Shown here in pieces: positions 38,101-46,047 of a stretch of DNA of 64,000 bases. Position 1 is the first letter of the stretch, and each line of letters begins with the position of its first letter. The DNA comes from Lelliottia sp. WAP21 (GTDB lineage Bacteria; Pseudomonadota; Gammaproteobacteria; Enterobacterales; Enterobacteriaceae). The translations under genes and the position numbers were made by a program. The stretch covers positions 186,001 to 250,000 of the forward strand of contig NZ_JAIWPG020000005.1 in assembly GCF_020532665.2 (NCBI RefSeq). Direction: 5' to 3'. The notes under the pieces were generated by a model, which saw only the letters and a list, made by a program, of their open reading frames with translations, did not search any database and was not told the origin of the DNA.

Positions 38101-38675
38101 AGCGATTCTTTAAGCCAGACGGCATACTGGACACGTACTACAAAGAAAACCTGAAACTGTTTATGGAGAACGATTTAACGTGGGGAGAGGACGGTAATGT
38201 CCTGATCCGTCCGGATATTCGTCATCAGCTCGAAAACGCACAAAAAATCCGCAATATTTTCTTCAGCAAACAAAACGGACTGGGTACCCAGTTTGCCGTG
38301 GAAACGGTACAACTCTCAGCCAGTAAACGACGCAGCGTGCTTAATCTGGACGGGCAGTTAATGGATTACAGCCATGGCCGGAACTTTACATCGAAGCTGG
38401 TGTGGCCGAATACCATGCGGGAAGGTAATGAAAGCAAACTGACGCTGGTAGGCACGGGCAGCAAAGCCCCGCGTAGCATCAGCTACACCGGGCCATGGGC
38501 GCAATTCCGGTTGTTTGGAGCAGGTCAGCTGACAAGCGTGGATGACAACACCTTTGATGTGCGCTTTACCGTTGACAGCGGCTATATGATTTACCGCGTT
38601 CATGTGGACAACGAAGACAATCCATTTGCTGGCGGGTTATTCAGCAGCTTTAAGCTCCCTGAAACCCTTTACTGA
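35127..38675 (+). CDS. tssM: T6SS inner-membrane protein TssM (IcmF)
   Basis: TssM spans the envelope and joins TssL to TssJ. The 1182-residue protein starts at GTG 35127 behind CAGGAG. Two N-terminal membrane helices (about 28-46 and 66-84) flank a short loop; a cytoplasmic GTPase-like domain has Walker A GPRQSGKST at 143-151; a third helix lies near 458-480 (WFAAVGSVAIVSLIAGW); the rest is periplasmic and ends in the TssJ-binding beta domain. The Walker motif is intact. Confidence 0.96.
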   Translation: MFRMPMPGFLRGLKPTLKPAMPRLKISATIVAILLWGLSLLWIWWKGPEWTIWEQQPLAPLMNRALATAIWILAALGFITWRVMKRLYWLEKLQTRQRQQEKDPLTVEINQQQRYLDHWLLRLQRHLDRRDYRYHLPWYMVIGPRQSGKSTLLKEGYPADDIWTPEKLRGEPDSPWRIAPKVGETAVIFDINGTLIGQDGAKDEAENGTLYRRLWQHWLEWLAKNRERQPLNGLILTLDIVDLLTASKSQREQQLTLLRHRLQEIRLHLHSQLPVYVVLTRLDLLNGFGALFGTLDRSERESILGVTFTQNAHRDEQWREELNRFWQSWMTHINQALPDLLLKQAEHGDRSTLFSFSRQIQGLHEHLVALLAGIVSGENMDVMLRGVYLTSSLQRGQVDDIFVQSAALQYHLGTHALAPWPLVETAPCFTRKLFPGALLSEPNLASENGLWLKYSRRRLGWFAAVGSVAIVSLIAGWHHYYRVNWQSGITVLKQANAFMDIPLPQGIDDYGNLQLPLLNPMHDATLAYGDYRDHNWLTNMGLYQGIKIGPHVEKTYLQLLEQRYLPALFNGLVKEMSNAPPESEQKLEVLRVIRMLEDKSGRSNAVVKQYMARRWSEHFHGQRDIQAQLMSHLDYALEHTDWHAQRIDGDADAISRYVPYDKPIAAAQKELSKLPVYQRVYQSLKTRAQGILPADLNLRDQIGAGFDGVFVSADDGKLVIPQFLTRYGLQSYYVKQRDSLVELTAMDSWVLNLSRNIIYSGADREEILRHLTEQYISDYTATWHAGMDNLSVRNYDNMTDIISALEQIISGDQPFQRALVTLHDNTQMPPPPANLPEKTRESMMAEADYQLLNRLSREFAPENSILTEQKDKASMLQTVYQQLTDLHRYLLAIQNSPVPGKSALKAVQLRLDQNNSDPIFATRQMAKTLPDPLNRWVGKLADQAWHVVMVEAVHYMELEWNDEVVKIFNTQLAGRYPFNPAAKQDASLDAFERFFKPDGILDTYYKENLKLFMENDLTWGEDGNVLIRPDIRHQLENAQKIRNIFFSKQNGLGTQFAVETVQLSASKRRSVLNLDGQLMDYSHGRNFTSKLVWPNTMREGNESKLTLVGTGSKAPRSISYTGPWAQFRLFGAGQLTSVDDNTFDVRFTVDSGYMIYRVHVDNEDNPFAGGLFSSFKLPETLY

Positions 38676-38725
38676 TAATGCTTTCCGGCAGGCTGTTTCC
38701 TGCCGGATATTCGGAGCATCGAAAT

Positions 38726-40085
38726 ATGAGCAACAACGGTCCAGCACAGACGATCCTGACCGGAAGCGATCCGCGTAATTTACCGGAGTTCAGTGCGATC
38801 CGGGAAGAGGTGAATAAGGCGAGCCATCCGGCGCAGCCGGAAATGAACTGGACGCTGGTCGAATCACTTGCACTAACGCTCTTCAAAAATAATGGCGTGG
38901 ATCTGCAGACCGCTGCGTACTACACCCTCGCCCGTACACGTAATCATGGCCTGAGTGGATTTTGCGAGGGCGTGGAACTACTGGCGGCGCTGATTAGCCA
39001 CGACTGGGACAAATTCTGGCCACAGAATGAGCAGGCCAGAATTGAAATGCTGGACTGGTTCAATTCCCGTACGGGTAACATTCTGCGTCAGCAACTGTCG
39101 TTTTCGGAAAAAGATCTACCGCTGATGTACCGCGCCGAGCGGGCATTGCAAATCATCTGCGACAAGCTCCAGCAGGTAGAACTGAAGCGCATCCCCAGAG
39201 TGGAAAATCTGCTCTATTTTGTACAAAACACCCGCAAACGGTTTGAGATGCCGCCAAAAAGTAGTCATACAGGCACTCCAGTACAAACCACCGTCAGAAC
39301 ACTGGTGTATACGCCAGAAAACAGCGACATAGTTCAGGGAATAGAAACAGAACCCCCTCTTCCGGCACTACCGGAAATGAAGGTGGAAGTTCACCGTGAA
39401 TCAAACAGCACGTCTTATAGCAGTAAAAAATCGTGCAGCGCTGCCAGAGGGTTTATAGCAGGTATTGCCTGCACTCTGATGGTTGCCGCCATTCTCTGGT
39501 GGTGGCAGGTCTATCCTCTGCAACAACAACTCGCTCAGGTTAAAGACACCCCACAGGGCGCGGCTACAGTCTGGCTGTCATCGCCCACGTTCTCCGACTA
39601 CGGTCTGCATCTGCAACATCTTCTTGACCAGCCATCCCTGCCATCGCTGGAAACCGGTGAACAGATGACACGCATAGCAGACAGCCGCTGGCCGGAAAGC
39701 CTGCAACAGCAACAAGCTACAAGCTACAAGGCATTGGAATGAAACGCTCATCACTCGCGCCCGGAACAGCCCGCAAATGAAAGGCTGGCAGCAGACGCGA
39801 CAGGATCTGCGAGCCTTTGCCGATCTGATTATGCAGCGGGAAAAAGAAGGGTTGACGCTTTCGTACATCAAAAACGTTGTCTGGCAGGCTGAACGGACGC
39901 TGAATCAGGAAACGCCCATAGAGTCTCTGTTGACGCAATACCAGTCAATGCGGATGCAAGGGCAGAATACGGAAGCGCTGGAGAAAGAGATCAATGAGCG
40001 GCTGAACGGCATATTAAGCCGCTGGTTACTGTTAAAAAATAACGTAATGCCGGAAACCACAATGGGCGAGCATCCCGGCAAATAA
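38726..40085 (+). pseudogene. vasL: vasL-like gene broken by a 7-bp tandem duplication
   Basis: VasL is a TssA-related accessory protein with an N-terminal ImpA domain, one membrane helix and a VasL C-terminal domain. Here the first frame (ATG 38726, behind GGAG) encodes ImpA (about 10-130), a linker, and the helix near 240-263 (FIAGIACTLMVAAILWWW), then stops at 39740. The C-terminal domain (MKGWQQTRQDLRAFADLIMQ onward) continues in another frame to 40085. AAGCTAC occurs twice in tandem at 39714-39727; removing one copy joins both frames as QQQQATRHWNETLITRARN and yields 450 residues. The frameshift probably gives a truncated protein of 338 residues. Confidence 0.88.
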
Positions 40086-40121
40086 TCAGCCGGGATCTGA
40101 TATGAATCAAGGAGAAAAAGT

Positions 40122-40601
40122 ATGGCAAACCTCGTTTATCTGACACTTAACGGCCAGCTTCAGGGGCTGATTTCAGCAGGATGTTCATCGCTGATGTCTA
40201 TTGGCAACAAGGCGCAACTCGCGCATACGGATCAGATACTGATTTATGAATTGTCGCATGGCTTAACCCGTAACCAGAATGTAAACCATCAGACGGTTGT
40301 TATAACAAAGCCAGTAGATAAATCTTCTCCGCTACTGAACAAGGCCATCACGGATAACGAAATACTGACCTGTGATTTCGATTTTTATCGAACAAACCGG
40401 GCGGGTATGAATGAACTCTATTACAAAATCAAGCTGACTGAAGCCACGATAAAAGATATCCGTTTATCCAGCCCGGACTCTCTGAACAATCCGGGAGGGC
40501 AGCCGATCGAAACCGTCAGTTTTACCTATAACTCGGTGTCATGGGAACACAGTCTGGCGGGGACAAGTGCGTACAGTTTGTGGAGTGAGCGGGTTTTCTA
40601 A
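40122..40601 (+). CDS. Second Hcp-family protein
   Basis: A 159-residue Hcp homologue: MANLVYLTLNGQLQGLISAG, then CSSLMSIGNKAQLAHTDQIL, and the usual late block ETVSFTYNSVSWEHSLAGTS. It differs strongly from Hcp at 19858, has the longer QLQGLISAGCSS start of the HcpA-like group, and precedes a putative effector gene. AAGGAG lies ahead of ATG 40122. It may form the tube for, or carry in its lumen, the lysozyme-like protein encoded next. It has no extended toxin domain. Confidence 0.93.
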   Translation: MANLVYLTLNGQLQGLISAGCSSLMSIGNKAQLAHTDQILIYELSHGLTRNQNVNHQTVVITKPVDKSSPLLNKAITDNEILTCDFDFYRTNRAGMNELYYKIKLTEATIKDIRLSSPDSLNNPGGQPIETVSFTYNSVSWEHSLAGTSAYSLWSERVF

Positions 40602-40617
40602 TTCTACTGGAGGGGAT

Positions 40618-40698
40618 ATGTTGATATTTACAGGAAACCACGAAAAAAAATACAACAACAGTGTGTTATCTTTTTCACAACAAATAACGGGAAAATGA
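40618..40698 (+). CDS. 26-codon leader ORF ahead of the lysozyme-like gene
   Basis: ATG 40618 stands just behind the strong sequence TGGAGGGG and reads MLIFTGNHEKKYNNSVLSFS plus QQITGK, stopping at 40696, 4 bases before the effector ATG. The effector itself has only a weak, distant GGGA. Translational coupling or a decayed N-terminal extension are both possible. The peptide is unrecognised. Confidence 0.4.
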   Translation: MLIFTGNHEKKYNNSVLSFSQQITGK

Positions 40699-40702
40699 TA
40701 AT

Positions 40703-41404
40703 ATGGGTAAACATAACCCTTTTTGTACACCAATTGATTCTACTTTCCCAAGATGGAATGGTGCTGACATCATGATCTGGAAGTTGATGAAAGATTCACC
40801 AGATGAATATACCGGTCAGTCATATTTATATCTTTATAAAGATGCCTATATCAAATACCATAAAGATTTAATTATTAAATATGCCAAGGAAGCGGGAATA
40901 TCGCCTTTACTACTGGCTGGTGTCGCATGGCAGGAAGCCGGAGGCAAACCGGACCGTTTGAAGCCATTTGTTTTAACATTCAGGCAGGCAGTTGATTATT
41001 TCAAAGATACCAAGGGATACTCTAATAGCGTTTCCGTTGGTATTATTGCAATACAAATTCGGGCGGCAGCAGAGACATTAAAGGTTGATCCTAATAAGCT
41101 TACGAGAGAAATGCAAATACAATTGAGTCAATGTTTGCAAAGCGATGATTTCAATATAAAGGTAGTTGCCTTACATTTAAGAGATTTGATTCTATTTGAT
41201 TACCCTAATGCTGATACGACAAACCTCAATCAGGAAAAAACTATTTTAGTTGGTGCCCGATATAATCGTGGCATTCAAAGAAAAAAAGAAGATTTTGTCA
41301 ATGCTATATCTAAAGATGCGAATTCAGACGAGCGAGATTATATTTCTTATGGCCTGGCCATAATAAAAAGAGAAGATCGGGTTAAAAGATTGATGGAGAG
41401 TTAG
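40703..41404 (+). CDS. Putative lysozyme-like T6SS effector
   Basis: A 233-residue protein without signal peptide, encoded right after an hcp gene and before a membrane protein gene, the layout of a peptidoglycan-attacking T6SS effector and its immunity. ISPLLLAGVAWQEAGGKPDR (residues 66-85) resembles the catalytic-glutamate helix of lysozyme-like transglycosylases, with E78 as candidate acid; SVSVGIIAIQIRAAAETL and VGARYNRG would match the later substrate-cleft segments (asparagine at residue 193 region). The gene is AT-rich compared with the T6SS core, suggesting separate acquisition. Activity and target are inferred; sequence family is not named. Confidence 0.65.
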   Translation: MGKHNPFCTPIDSTFPRWNGADIMIWKLMKDSPDEYTGQSYLYLYKDAYIKYHKDLIIKYAKEAGISPLLLAGVAWQEAGGKPDRLKPFVLTFRQAVDYFKDTKGYSNSVSVGIIAIQIRAAAETLKVDPNKLTREMQIQLSQCLQSDDFNIKVVALHLRDLILFDYPNADTTNLNQEKTILVGARYNRGIQRKKEDFVNAISKDANSDERDYISYGLAIIKREDRVKRLMES

Positions 41405-41406
41405 TC

Positions 41407-41736
41407 ATGATGGGTAAATTTAATTTCCTGAAACCGTTTTATTATATTTATTATTTTTTATGCTTTTTTATTATATGGTTTTTCTCTTTCATTGATAACG
41501 TTGATATGTTTGGTAATGATTCAGCACACCATTTTTGTGATATTATTAATGATAACAACACGGAGAGTCTGAGAAGTTTAACGATTCCTGTTTCATTTTT
41601 ATTAATACTTCCTTTTATCTTGCATTTTGTTTTTTCTGTGAAGAAAAATTTTAATATCACATCGTTAATTATGACAGTGAGTATTTTTATTTTTTGGTTA
41701 TGGATCTATTTTGGAAGATATATAAAGTGCTATTAG
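41407..41736 (+). CDS. Putative membrane immunity protein
   Basis: A 109-residue protein with three hydrophobic segments (FYYIYYFLCFFIIWFFSF near 11-28, VSFLLILPFILHFVFSV near 57-73, LIMTVSIFIFWLWIYF near 84-99) and a periplasm-sized loop with charged residues between the first two. It starts 2 bases after the effector stop, behind GGAGAG, so it is co-translated. Membrane location suits neutralising a periplasmic cell-wall enzyme. The immunity role is positional inference. Confidence 0.65.
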   Translation: MMGKFNFLKPFYYIYYFLCFFIIWFFSFIDNVDMFGNDSAHHFCDIINDNNTESLRSLTIPVSFLLILPFILHFVFSVKKNFNITSLIMTVSIFIFWLWIYFGRYIKCY

Positions 41737-41770
41737 GCTACTATCGTAAATCAGGAAGAGGATAATGTAA

Positions 41771-41893
41771 AATACGAATAGCATTTATAATACTAAAGAA
41801 GTTTCTGGTCAGGTAAGATGGGCGCGCCGGAACAACGGAAGTCTTCTTATCACTGGTTACCGCCACAACGTGTGGCAGGGAAATGAGAACTAA
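41771..41893 (+). pseudogene. Possible 3' remnant of an unidentified gene
   Basis: A frame without a start codon reads VSGQVRWARRNNGSLLITGY then RHNVWQGNEN before a stop at 41891. It has a more coding-like composition than its surroundings but I recognise no family. It may be a leftover effector or immunity tail from earlier module exchange. Confidence 0.3.
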
Positions 41894-41927
41894 AAAGCAG
41901 ACCGTTGATTTCTCTCTCGTGGTCTGC
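41891..41927 (-). terminator. Terminator of the lipoprotein gene
   Basis: On the minus strand GCAGACC / GGTCTGC pair around an 17-nt loop and are followed by TTTTTAG. It lies 15 bases beyond the lipoprotein stop. Confidence 0.8.
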
Positions 41928-41941
41928 TGTATTGAGTTCTG

Positions 41942-42727
41942 CTAATGGTTGATTGTTTTTAATCTGTCTGGAGAATAACGATTTGCCAGATCCTTACTTA
42001 TCCATTCATAAGTATTTTGTTTAAGTTCATCGATAATTTTAACGGAACTATCAGTTGATGTTAGTTCTTTATGGATATTACGCATCTCTACATTTGACGG
42101 CGAATAAACCGACCACTCGCCGGTAGCCACGTCTGTTAAAGCCACACGAGTCAGATAGCGAAGTGAATAATCGCCAGAAGGTACATTTTTGCTGTTCCAT
42201 GTTTCCCATTGTACTGATTTAGTTTCGGTATCGAATTTACCGATCTCTAATGTACTCCAGTAAACAATAATGGCTTTCTGTCGTCCTTTTGCGGCAATAT
42301 AGCGTAGCGCTTGCATATAATTAACTTCATCATCCACACTACCATCATCATTTTTATTTTTTACTTTCCGCTTAACAACTGGAATACCTGAAAAAGTTGA
42401 AATTTGATAGAATTTTTTCATCTCCTGCTGCATAAGCGCATCAGGTGCTTTTGAGCCAGATTGAATTAAAATAATCGGAGAATGCAAAGGAATAGTAAAT
42501 GCCCCTTTAGCATCTGTAACAGCATTTTGAATGTCTTCTTCAGTAATACTGCTCAGAGTCAGTTCGTTACCAAATACATCCTGATCTGTTAACTGGGGAT
42601 TAGATACCTGAACTACCCTGCTATTTTGGCTTTTTAGTGCATCTATTGAGGCAGACTTATTAGCACAGCCAGATAAGAAGAGTACACCGACGATAGTTAT
42701 GGGCAACGATAGAAATTTATATTTCAT
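41942..42727 (-). CDS. Lipoprotein of unknown function
   Basis: A 261-residue precursor with lipobox LSGC (Cys21, then Ala, so outer-membrane sorting is expected). ATG 42727 with AAGGGA is preferred to an upstream ATG at 42745 that lacks a ribosome-binding site. The mature part has a mixed alpha/beta pattern: AIIVYWSTLEIGKFDTETKS, DYSLRYLTRVALTDVATGEW. I do not recognise the family; the DVATGEW string suggests a modification- or stress-type envelope lipoprotein but that is speculation. It is AT-rich, transcribed against the T6SS operon and sits near the right island end. Confidence 0.8.
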   Translation of the reverse strand: MKYKFLSLPITIVGVLFLSGCANKSASIDALKSQNSRVVQVSNPQLTDQDVFGNELTLSSITEEDIQNAVTDAKGAFTIPLHSPIILIQSGSKAPDALMQQEMKKFYQISTFSGIPVVKRKVKNKNDDGSVDDEVNYMQALRYIAAKGRQKAIIVYWSTLEIGKFDTETKSVQWETWNSKNVPSGDYSLRYLTRVALTDVATGEWSVYSPSNVEMRNIHKELTSTDSSVKIIDELKQNTYEWISKDLANRYSPDRLKTINH

Positions 42728-43122
42728 CTTTGATATCCCTTTCATGAGTGTAAAAACATAACTTATTGATAGGTTCTCAATTCTAACATACGATCAAACA
42801 TGAGGCTTCATTGTAATGATTAAAATCCAGATTTTTTACGTGTATTCCCAATGGTTGTATTGATGCATACTCGTTATACTTCAAGTTGCTCGTTGCACGC
42901 CGTATTTGACGTATCCACATGAAGTCATACACATGCAACTTGAGGTTTATTCTATATAGAATGTATACATAGCAGGTAAGGTATCGGGAGAACGTTATCC
43001 TGGATAGGTTTTACCAGGGGTATACGCTAATGTTGATTTGAATCTGGCAATGAGTGTATAGGTTAGGTTAAACCGTGACAAAGACCTTATTTTTTAGTTA
43101 GTTGCGAGCTACTCTTGACAGT
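42728..43122. other. Right island edge without a gene
   Basis: About 395 AT-rich bases hold the likely lipoprotein promoter and an inverted repeat (TCAAGTTGC at 42881-42889, GCAACTTGA at 42935-42943) that resembles ATACTTCAAGTTGC elements scattered in several Enterobacterales. No integrase, transposase or RNA gene was recognised. Confidence 0.6.
42879..42944. repeat. Palindromic intergenic element
   Basis: Nine-base inverted arms (TCAAGTTGC / GCAACTTGA), extended imperfectly outward, enclose a 45-base loop. The arm sequence with ATACTTCAAG is familiar from dispersed enterobacterial repeats. Only one copy is seen in this window. Confidence 0.5.
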
Positions 43123-43142
43123 GGCCCCCGCAACCAATTCTT
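43123..43142 (+). repeat. Putative attR core of the island
   Basis: Second copy of ggcccccgcaaccaattctt. Only 14 bases of the tRNA 3' end remain here and no tRNA body precedes them, so this is a recombination scar and not a gene. The sequence to its right (CGAAAACATCAGACACCC) leads into a terminator that probably belonged to the tRNA cluster before insertion. Confidence 0.85.
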
Positions 43143-43154
43143 CGAAAACATCAG

Positions 43155-43176
43155 ACACCCTTTTGGGTGTTTTTTT
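43155..43176 (+). terminator. Original-type terminator of the tRNA cluster
   Basis: ACACCC / GGGTGT stem with a TTTT loop, followed by TTTTTTT. It stands 13 bases after the tRNA 3' scar, the distance expected for the pre-insertion tRNA operon terminator. Confidence 0.8.
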
Positions 43177-43223
43177 GTATCTGCAGTTTATGGTTTTGCC
43201 GGGTAACGACCCGGCAGACATCA

Positions 43224-44477
43224 TTATCCCAGTCTGGCTAACGTCGCGCCATCTGAGAAATACGCTTTTATCCCCGCCAGAATAGATTCTGCCACTTCCT
43301 GCTGGAATTTTGCCGTTTTGAGCTTTCGCTCCTCTTCCACGTTACTGATGAACGCTGTTTCGACCAGGATCGACGGGATATCGGGCGCTTTGAGCACCGC
43401 AAACCCGGCCTGCTCCACGCTGTTTTTATGCAGCTTATTGACGCGGCCCAGTTTTCCCAGCACCGCTTTACCAAATTTCAGGCTGTCTGTAATGGTGAGC
43501 GACTGCACCATGTCAAACATAGTGTGGTCCACATAGCGATCGCCGCTCTTGCCTACCCCACCGATCAGGTCAGAGGCGTTTTGTGAATCGGCCAGCAGTC
43601 TCGCGGCGGTACTGGTTGCCCCTTTCGTTGACAGGGCAAACACCGACGAACCGCTCGGCTGTCGACTGGTAAAGGCATCAGCGTGAATTGAGACAAAGAG
43701 GTCAGCGCGCTGTTTCTGTGCCTTCGCCACCCGAACCTTGAGCGGAATAAACACATCTTCATTACGCGTCATATAGGCCCGCATGTTGCCTTCTCTGTCG
43801 ATTAACGCTTTCAGGCGACGGCCAATTTGCAGGACCACGTCTTTCTCGCGGGTGTGATATTTGCCCACCGCACCGGAATCTTCTCCGCCATGTCCCGGAT
43901 CCAGCATGATCACAATCGGACGATCTCGCCCTGCCTTCCCGGGCTTCGGCCCGCTTTGTGCTGGCGGCACCTGCTTTTCAAGATCGCCTTTATTGTAATC
44001 TTCCAGCAACGCCAGCAACGGATCCTGAATATCAGTCGCATTCGCCGGGTAGAGATCCATCACCAGACGCTCTTTAAATGACGCGACGGGAGCCAGCGCA
44101 AACAGCTGCGGCTTAACGTTTTGCTTCAGCTCAAAGACCATACGCACGGTTTGCGGATCAAACTGCCCCACACGGGCCGATTTGATAAAAGGATCATCGC
44201 CACGGATTTGCGCGCCCATCCCCTTCAGGACCGAGTTCAGGTTCACGCCTTCAATATCCACCACAACACGCTCGGGGTTACTGAGGGCAAACTGTTTATA
44301 TTTCAGCACCTGGTTGGATTCAACCGTGACGCGCGTATAGGTCGATGACGGCCAGACACGCACCGCCACCACCTGACTGACGGCGGCGAAACTTATCTGG
44401 CTGACGCTAAGCAACCACATCGCCCCTGCCCCTTTTAAGAAGCGGCGACGGCTTAATGCTGAATTGGATCCCGACAT
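43224..44477 (-). CDS. amiC: N-acetylmuramoyl-L-alanine amidase AmiC
   Basis: AmiC splits septal peptidoglycan during daughter-cell separation and is activated by NlpD. I start at ATG 44477 (behind GGGAG), giving 417 residues and the twin-arginine signal [10 protein letters not shown] at 9-18. An AMIN targeting domain (about 35-150) is followed by the zinc amidase domain with [25 protein letters not shown] and [10 protein letters not shown] carrying the metal ligands and the catalytic glutamate. Orientation and position match E. coli. Confidence 0.97.
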   Translation of the reverse strand: MSGSNSALSRRRFLKGAGAMWLLSVSQISFAAVSQVVAVRVWPSSTYTRVTVESNQVLKYKQFALSNPERVVVDIEGVNLNSVLKGMGAQIRGDDPFIKSARVGQFDPQTVRMVFELKQNVKPQLFALAPVASFKERLVMDLYPANATDIQDPLLALLEDYNKGDLEKQVPPAQSGPKPGKAGRDRPIVIMLDPGHGGEDSGAVGKYHTREKDVVLQIGRRLKALIDREGNMRAYMTRNEDVFIPLKVRVAKAQKQRADLFVSIHADAFTSRQPSGSSVFALSTKGATSTAARLLADSQNASDLIGGVGKSGDRYVDHTMFDMVQSLTITDSLKFGKAVLGKLGRVNKLHKNSVEQAGFAVLKAPDIPSILVETAFISNVEEERKLKTAKFQQEVAESILAGIKAYFSDGATLARLG

Positions 44478-44653
44478 GCTTCTCCCGAGCAATAAATCAC
44501 TGAATGATACTAAACGTCCAAATTGACCGAAAACTTTAACGAATGACGCATAAACTGTCACCAACAAAAGGGTAAACAATCATAGGGTAACGCACCGGTT
44601 GCTTATAAATTTATGGGGTTTGATAAAAATTGGGACTTGCACCCGCGGCAATA

Positions 44654-44692
44654 ATCGAATAAAAATACATAAAATACGAATAAACATTCACT
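44654..44692 (+). promoter_or_regulatory. Tandem ArgR boxes ahead of argA
   Basis: Two 18-bp imperfect palindromes of ARG-box type, 44654-44671 (core GAATAAAAATACA) and 44675-44692 (core GAATAAACATTCA), are separated by 3 bases, the spacing known for the ArgR hexamer. They lie 12 bases ahead of the argA start, so arginine-ArgR repression is expected. Confidence 0.85.
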
Positions 44693-44703
44693 GAGGGTTT
44701 GCC

Positions 44704-46035
44704 GTGGTAAAGGAACGCAGAACCGAACTGGTCCAGGGATTTCGCCATTCTGTTCCCTACATCAATGCCCATCGGGGAAAGACGTTTGTCATCATGTTGG
44801 GTGGCGAAGCCATTGAACACGAAAACTTTTCCAGCATTGTCAATGACATCGGCCTGCTGCATAGCCTTGGCATTCGTCTGGTCGTCGTATACGGCGCACG
44901 CCCACAAATTGACGCGAATCTGGCGGCCCATCATCACGAGCCGATTTATCATAAACATACACGCGTCACCGATGCCAAAACGCTGGAGCTGGTGAAACAG
45001 GCTGCCGGGCTTTTACAACTGGATATTACGGCCCGCCTGTCGATGAGCTTAAATAACACCCCATTACAGGGTGCCCATATCAACGTGGTCAGCGGAAACT
45101 TTATTATTTCGCAGCCTTTAGGCGTGGACGACGGCGTGGACTATTGCCACAGTGGCCGTATCCGGCGCATAGATGAAGAAGCCATCCATCGTCAGTTGGA
45201 TAACGGCGCGATAGTGTTGATGGGGCCGGTTGCCGTCTCCGTGACGGGCGAAAGCTTTAACCTGACGTCGGAAGAGGTCGCCACACAGCTGGCAATCAAA
45301 CTGAAAGCCGAGAAGATGATTGGTTTTTGCTCCTCGCAGGGCGTATTTGATGAGCAGGGAAATATTGTTTCTGAACTGTTCCCCAACGAAGCGCAAGCGC
45401 GGGTCGAAACGCTGGAAGCACAAGGCGATTATCACTCGGGCACCGTGCGTTTTCTGCGTGGCGCGGTGAAGGCCTGCCGCAGCGGCGTACGGCGTAGCCA
45501 TCTGATCAGCTATCAGGAAGACGGGGCGTTGTTGCAAGAGTTGTTCTCTCGCGATGGGATCGGTACGCAGATTGTCATGGAGAGTGCCGAGCAAATTCGT
45601 CGGGCCACCATCAATGATATTGGCGGTATTCTTGAGCTGATTCGTCCTCTGGAGCAGCAGGGAATTCTGGTGCGCCGCTCGCGCGAGCAGCTGGAGATGG
45701 AAATCGATAAATTCACTATCATCCAGCGCGATAACCTGACCATCGCCTGCGCGGCGCTTTATCCTTTCCCTGAAGAGAAAATCGGCGAAATGGCCTGCGT
45801 TGCAGTCCATCCTGACTATCGCAGTTCGTCTCGTGGAGAAGTCTTGCTGGAACGCATTGCTGCACAGGCGCGCCAAAACGGGTTAAGCAAACTCTTTGTC
45901 CTGACGACACGGAGCATTCACTGGTTCCAGGAGCGCGGGTTTACGCCGGTCGATATCGACTCGCTGCCTGAAAGCAAAAAAGAGATGTATAACTACCAGC
46001 GTCGCTCAAAAGTGTTGATGGCTGATTTGGGTTAA
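44704..46035 (+). CDS. argA: N-acetylglutamate synthase ArgA
   Basis: ArgA makes N-acetylglutamate from glutamate and acetyl-CoA, the first arginine step, and is inhibited by arginine. The 443-residue product starts at GTG 44704 with GAGGG ahead. An amino-acid-kinase-like domain (about 20-280, [33 protein letters not shown]) is followed by a GNAT acetyltransferase domain (about 295-430, [20 protein letters not shown]). Two ARG boxes stand upstream. Confidence 0.97.
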   Translation: MVKERRTELVQGFRHSVPYINAHRGKTFVIMLGGEAIEHENFSSIVNDIGLLHSLGIRLVVVYGARPQIDANLAAHHHEPIYHKHTRVTDAKTLELVKQAAGLLQLDITARLSMSLNNTPLQGAHINVVSGNFIISQPLGVDDGVDYCHSGRIRRIDEEAIHRQLDNGAIVLMGPVAVSVTGESFNLTSEEVATQLAIKLKAEKMIGFCSSQGVFDEQGNIVSELFPNEAQARVETLEAQGDYHSGTVRFLRGAVKACRSGVRRSHLISYQEDGALLQELFSRDGIGTQIVMESAEQIRRATINDIGGILELIRPLEQQGILVRRSREQLEMEIDKFTIIQRDNLTIACAALYPFPEEKIGEMACVAVHPDYRSSSRGEVLLERIAAQARQNGLSKLFVLTTRSIHWFQERGFTPVDIDSLPESKKEMYNYQRRSKVLMADLG

Positions 46036-46047
46036 TCCCGCAGGCCA

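Noticed and set aside
43110..43142. Fourth initiator tRNA gene at the right island end
   Set aside because: Only the last 14 bases of the tRNA are present; no anticodon or D arm precedes them, so it is a recombination scar.
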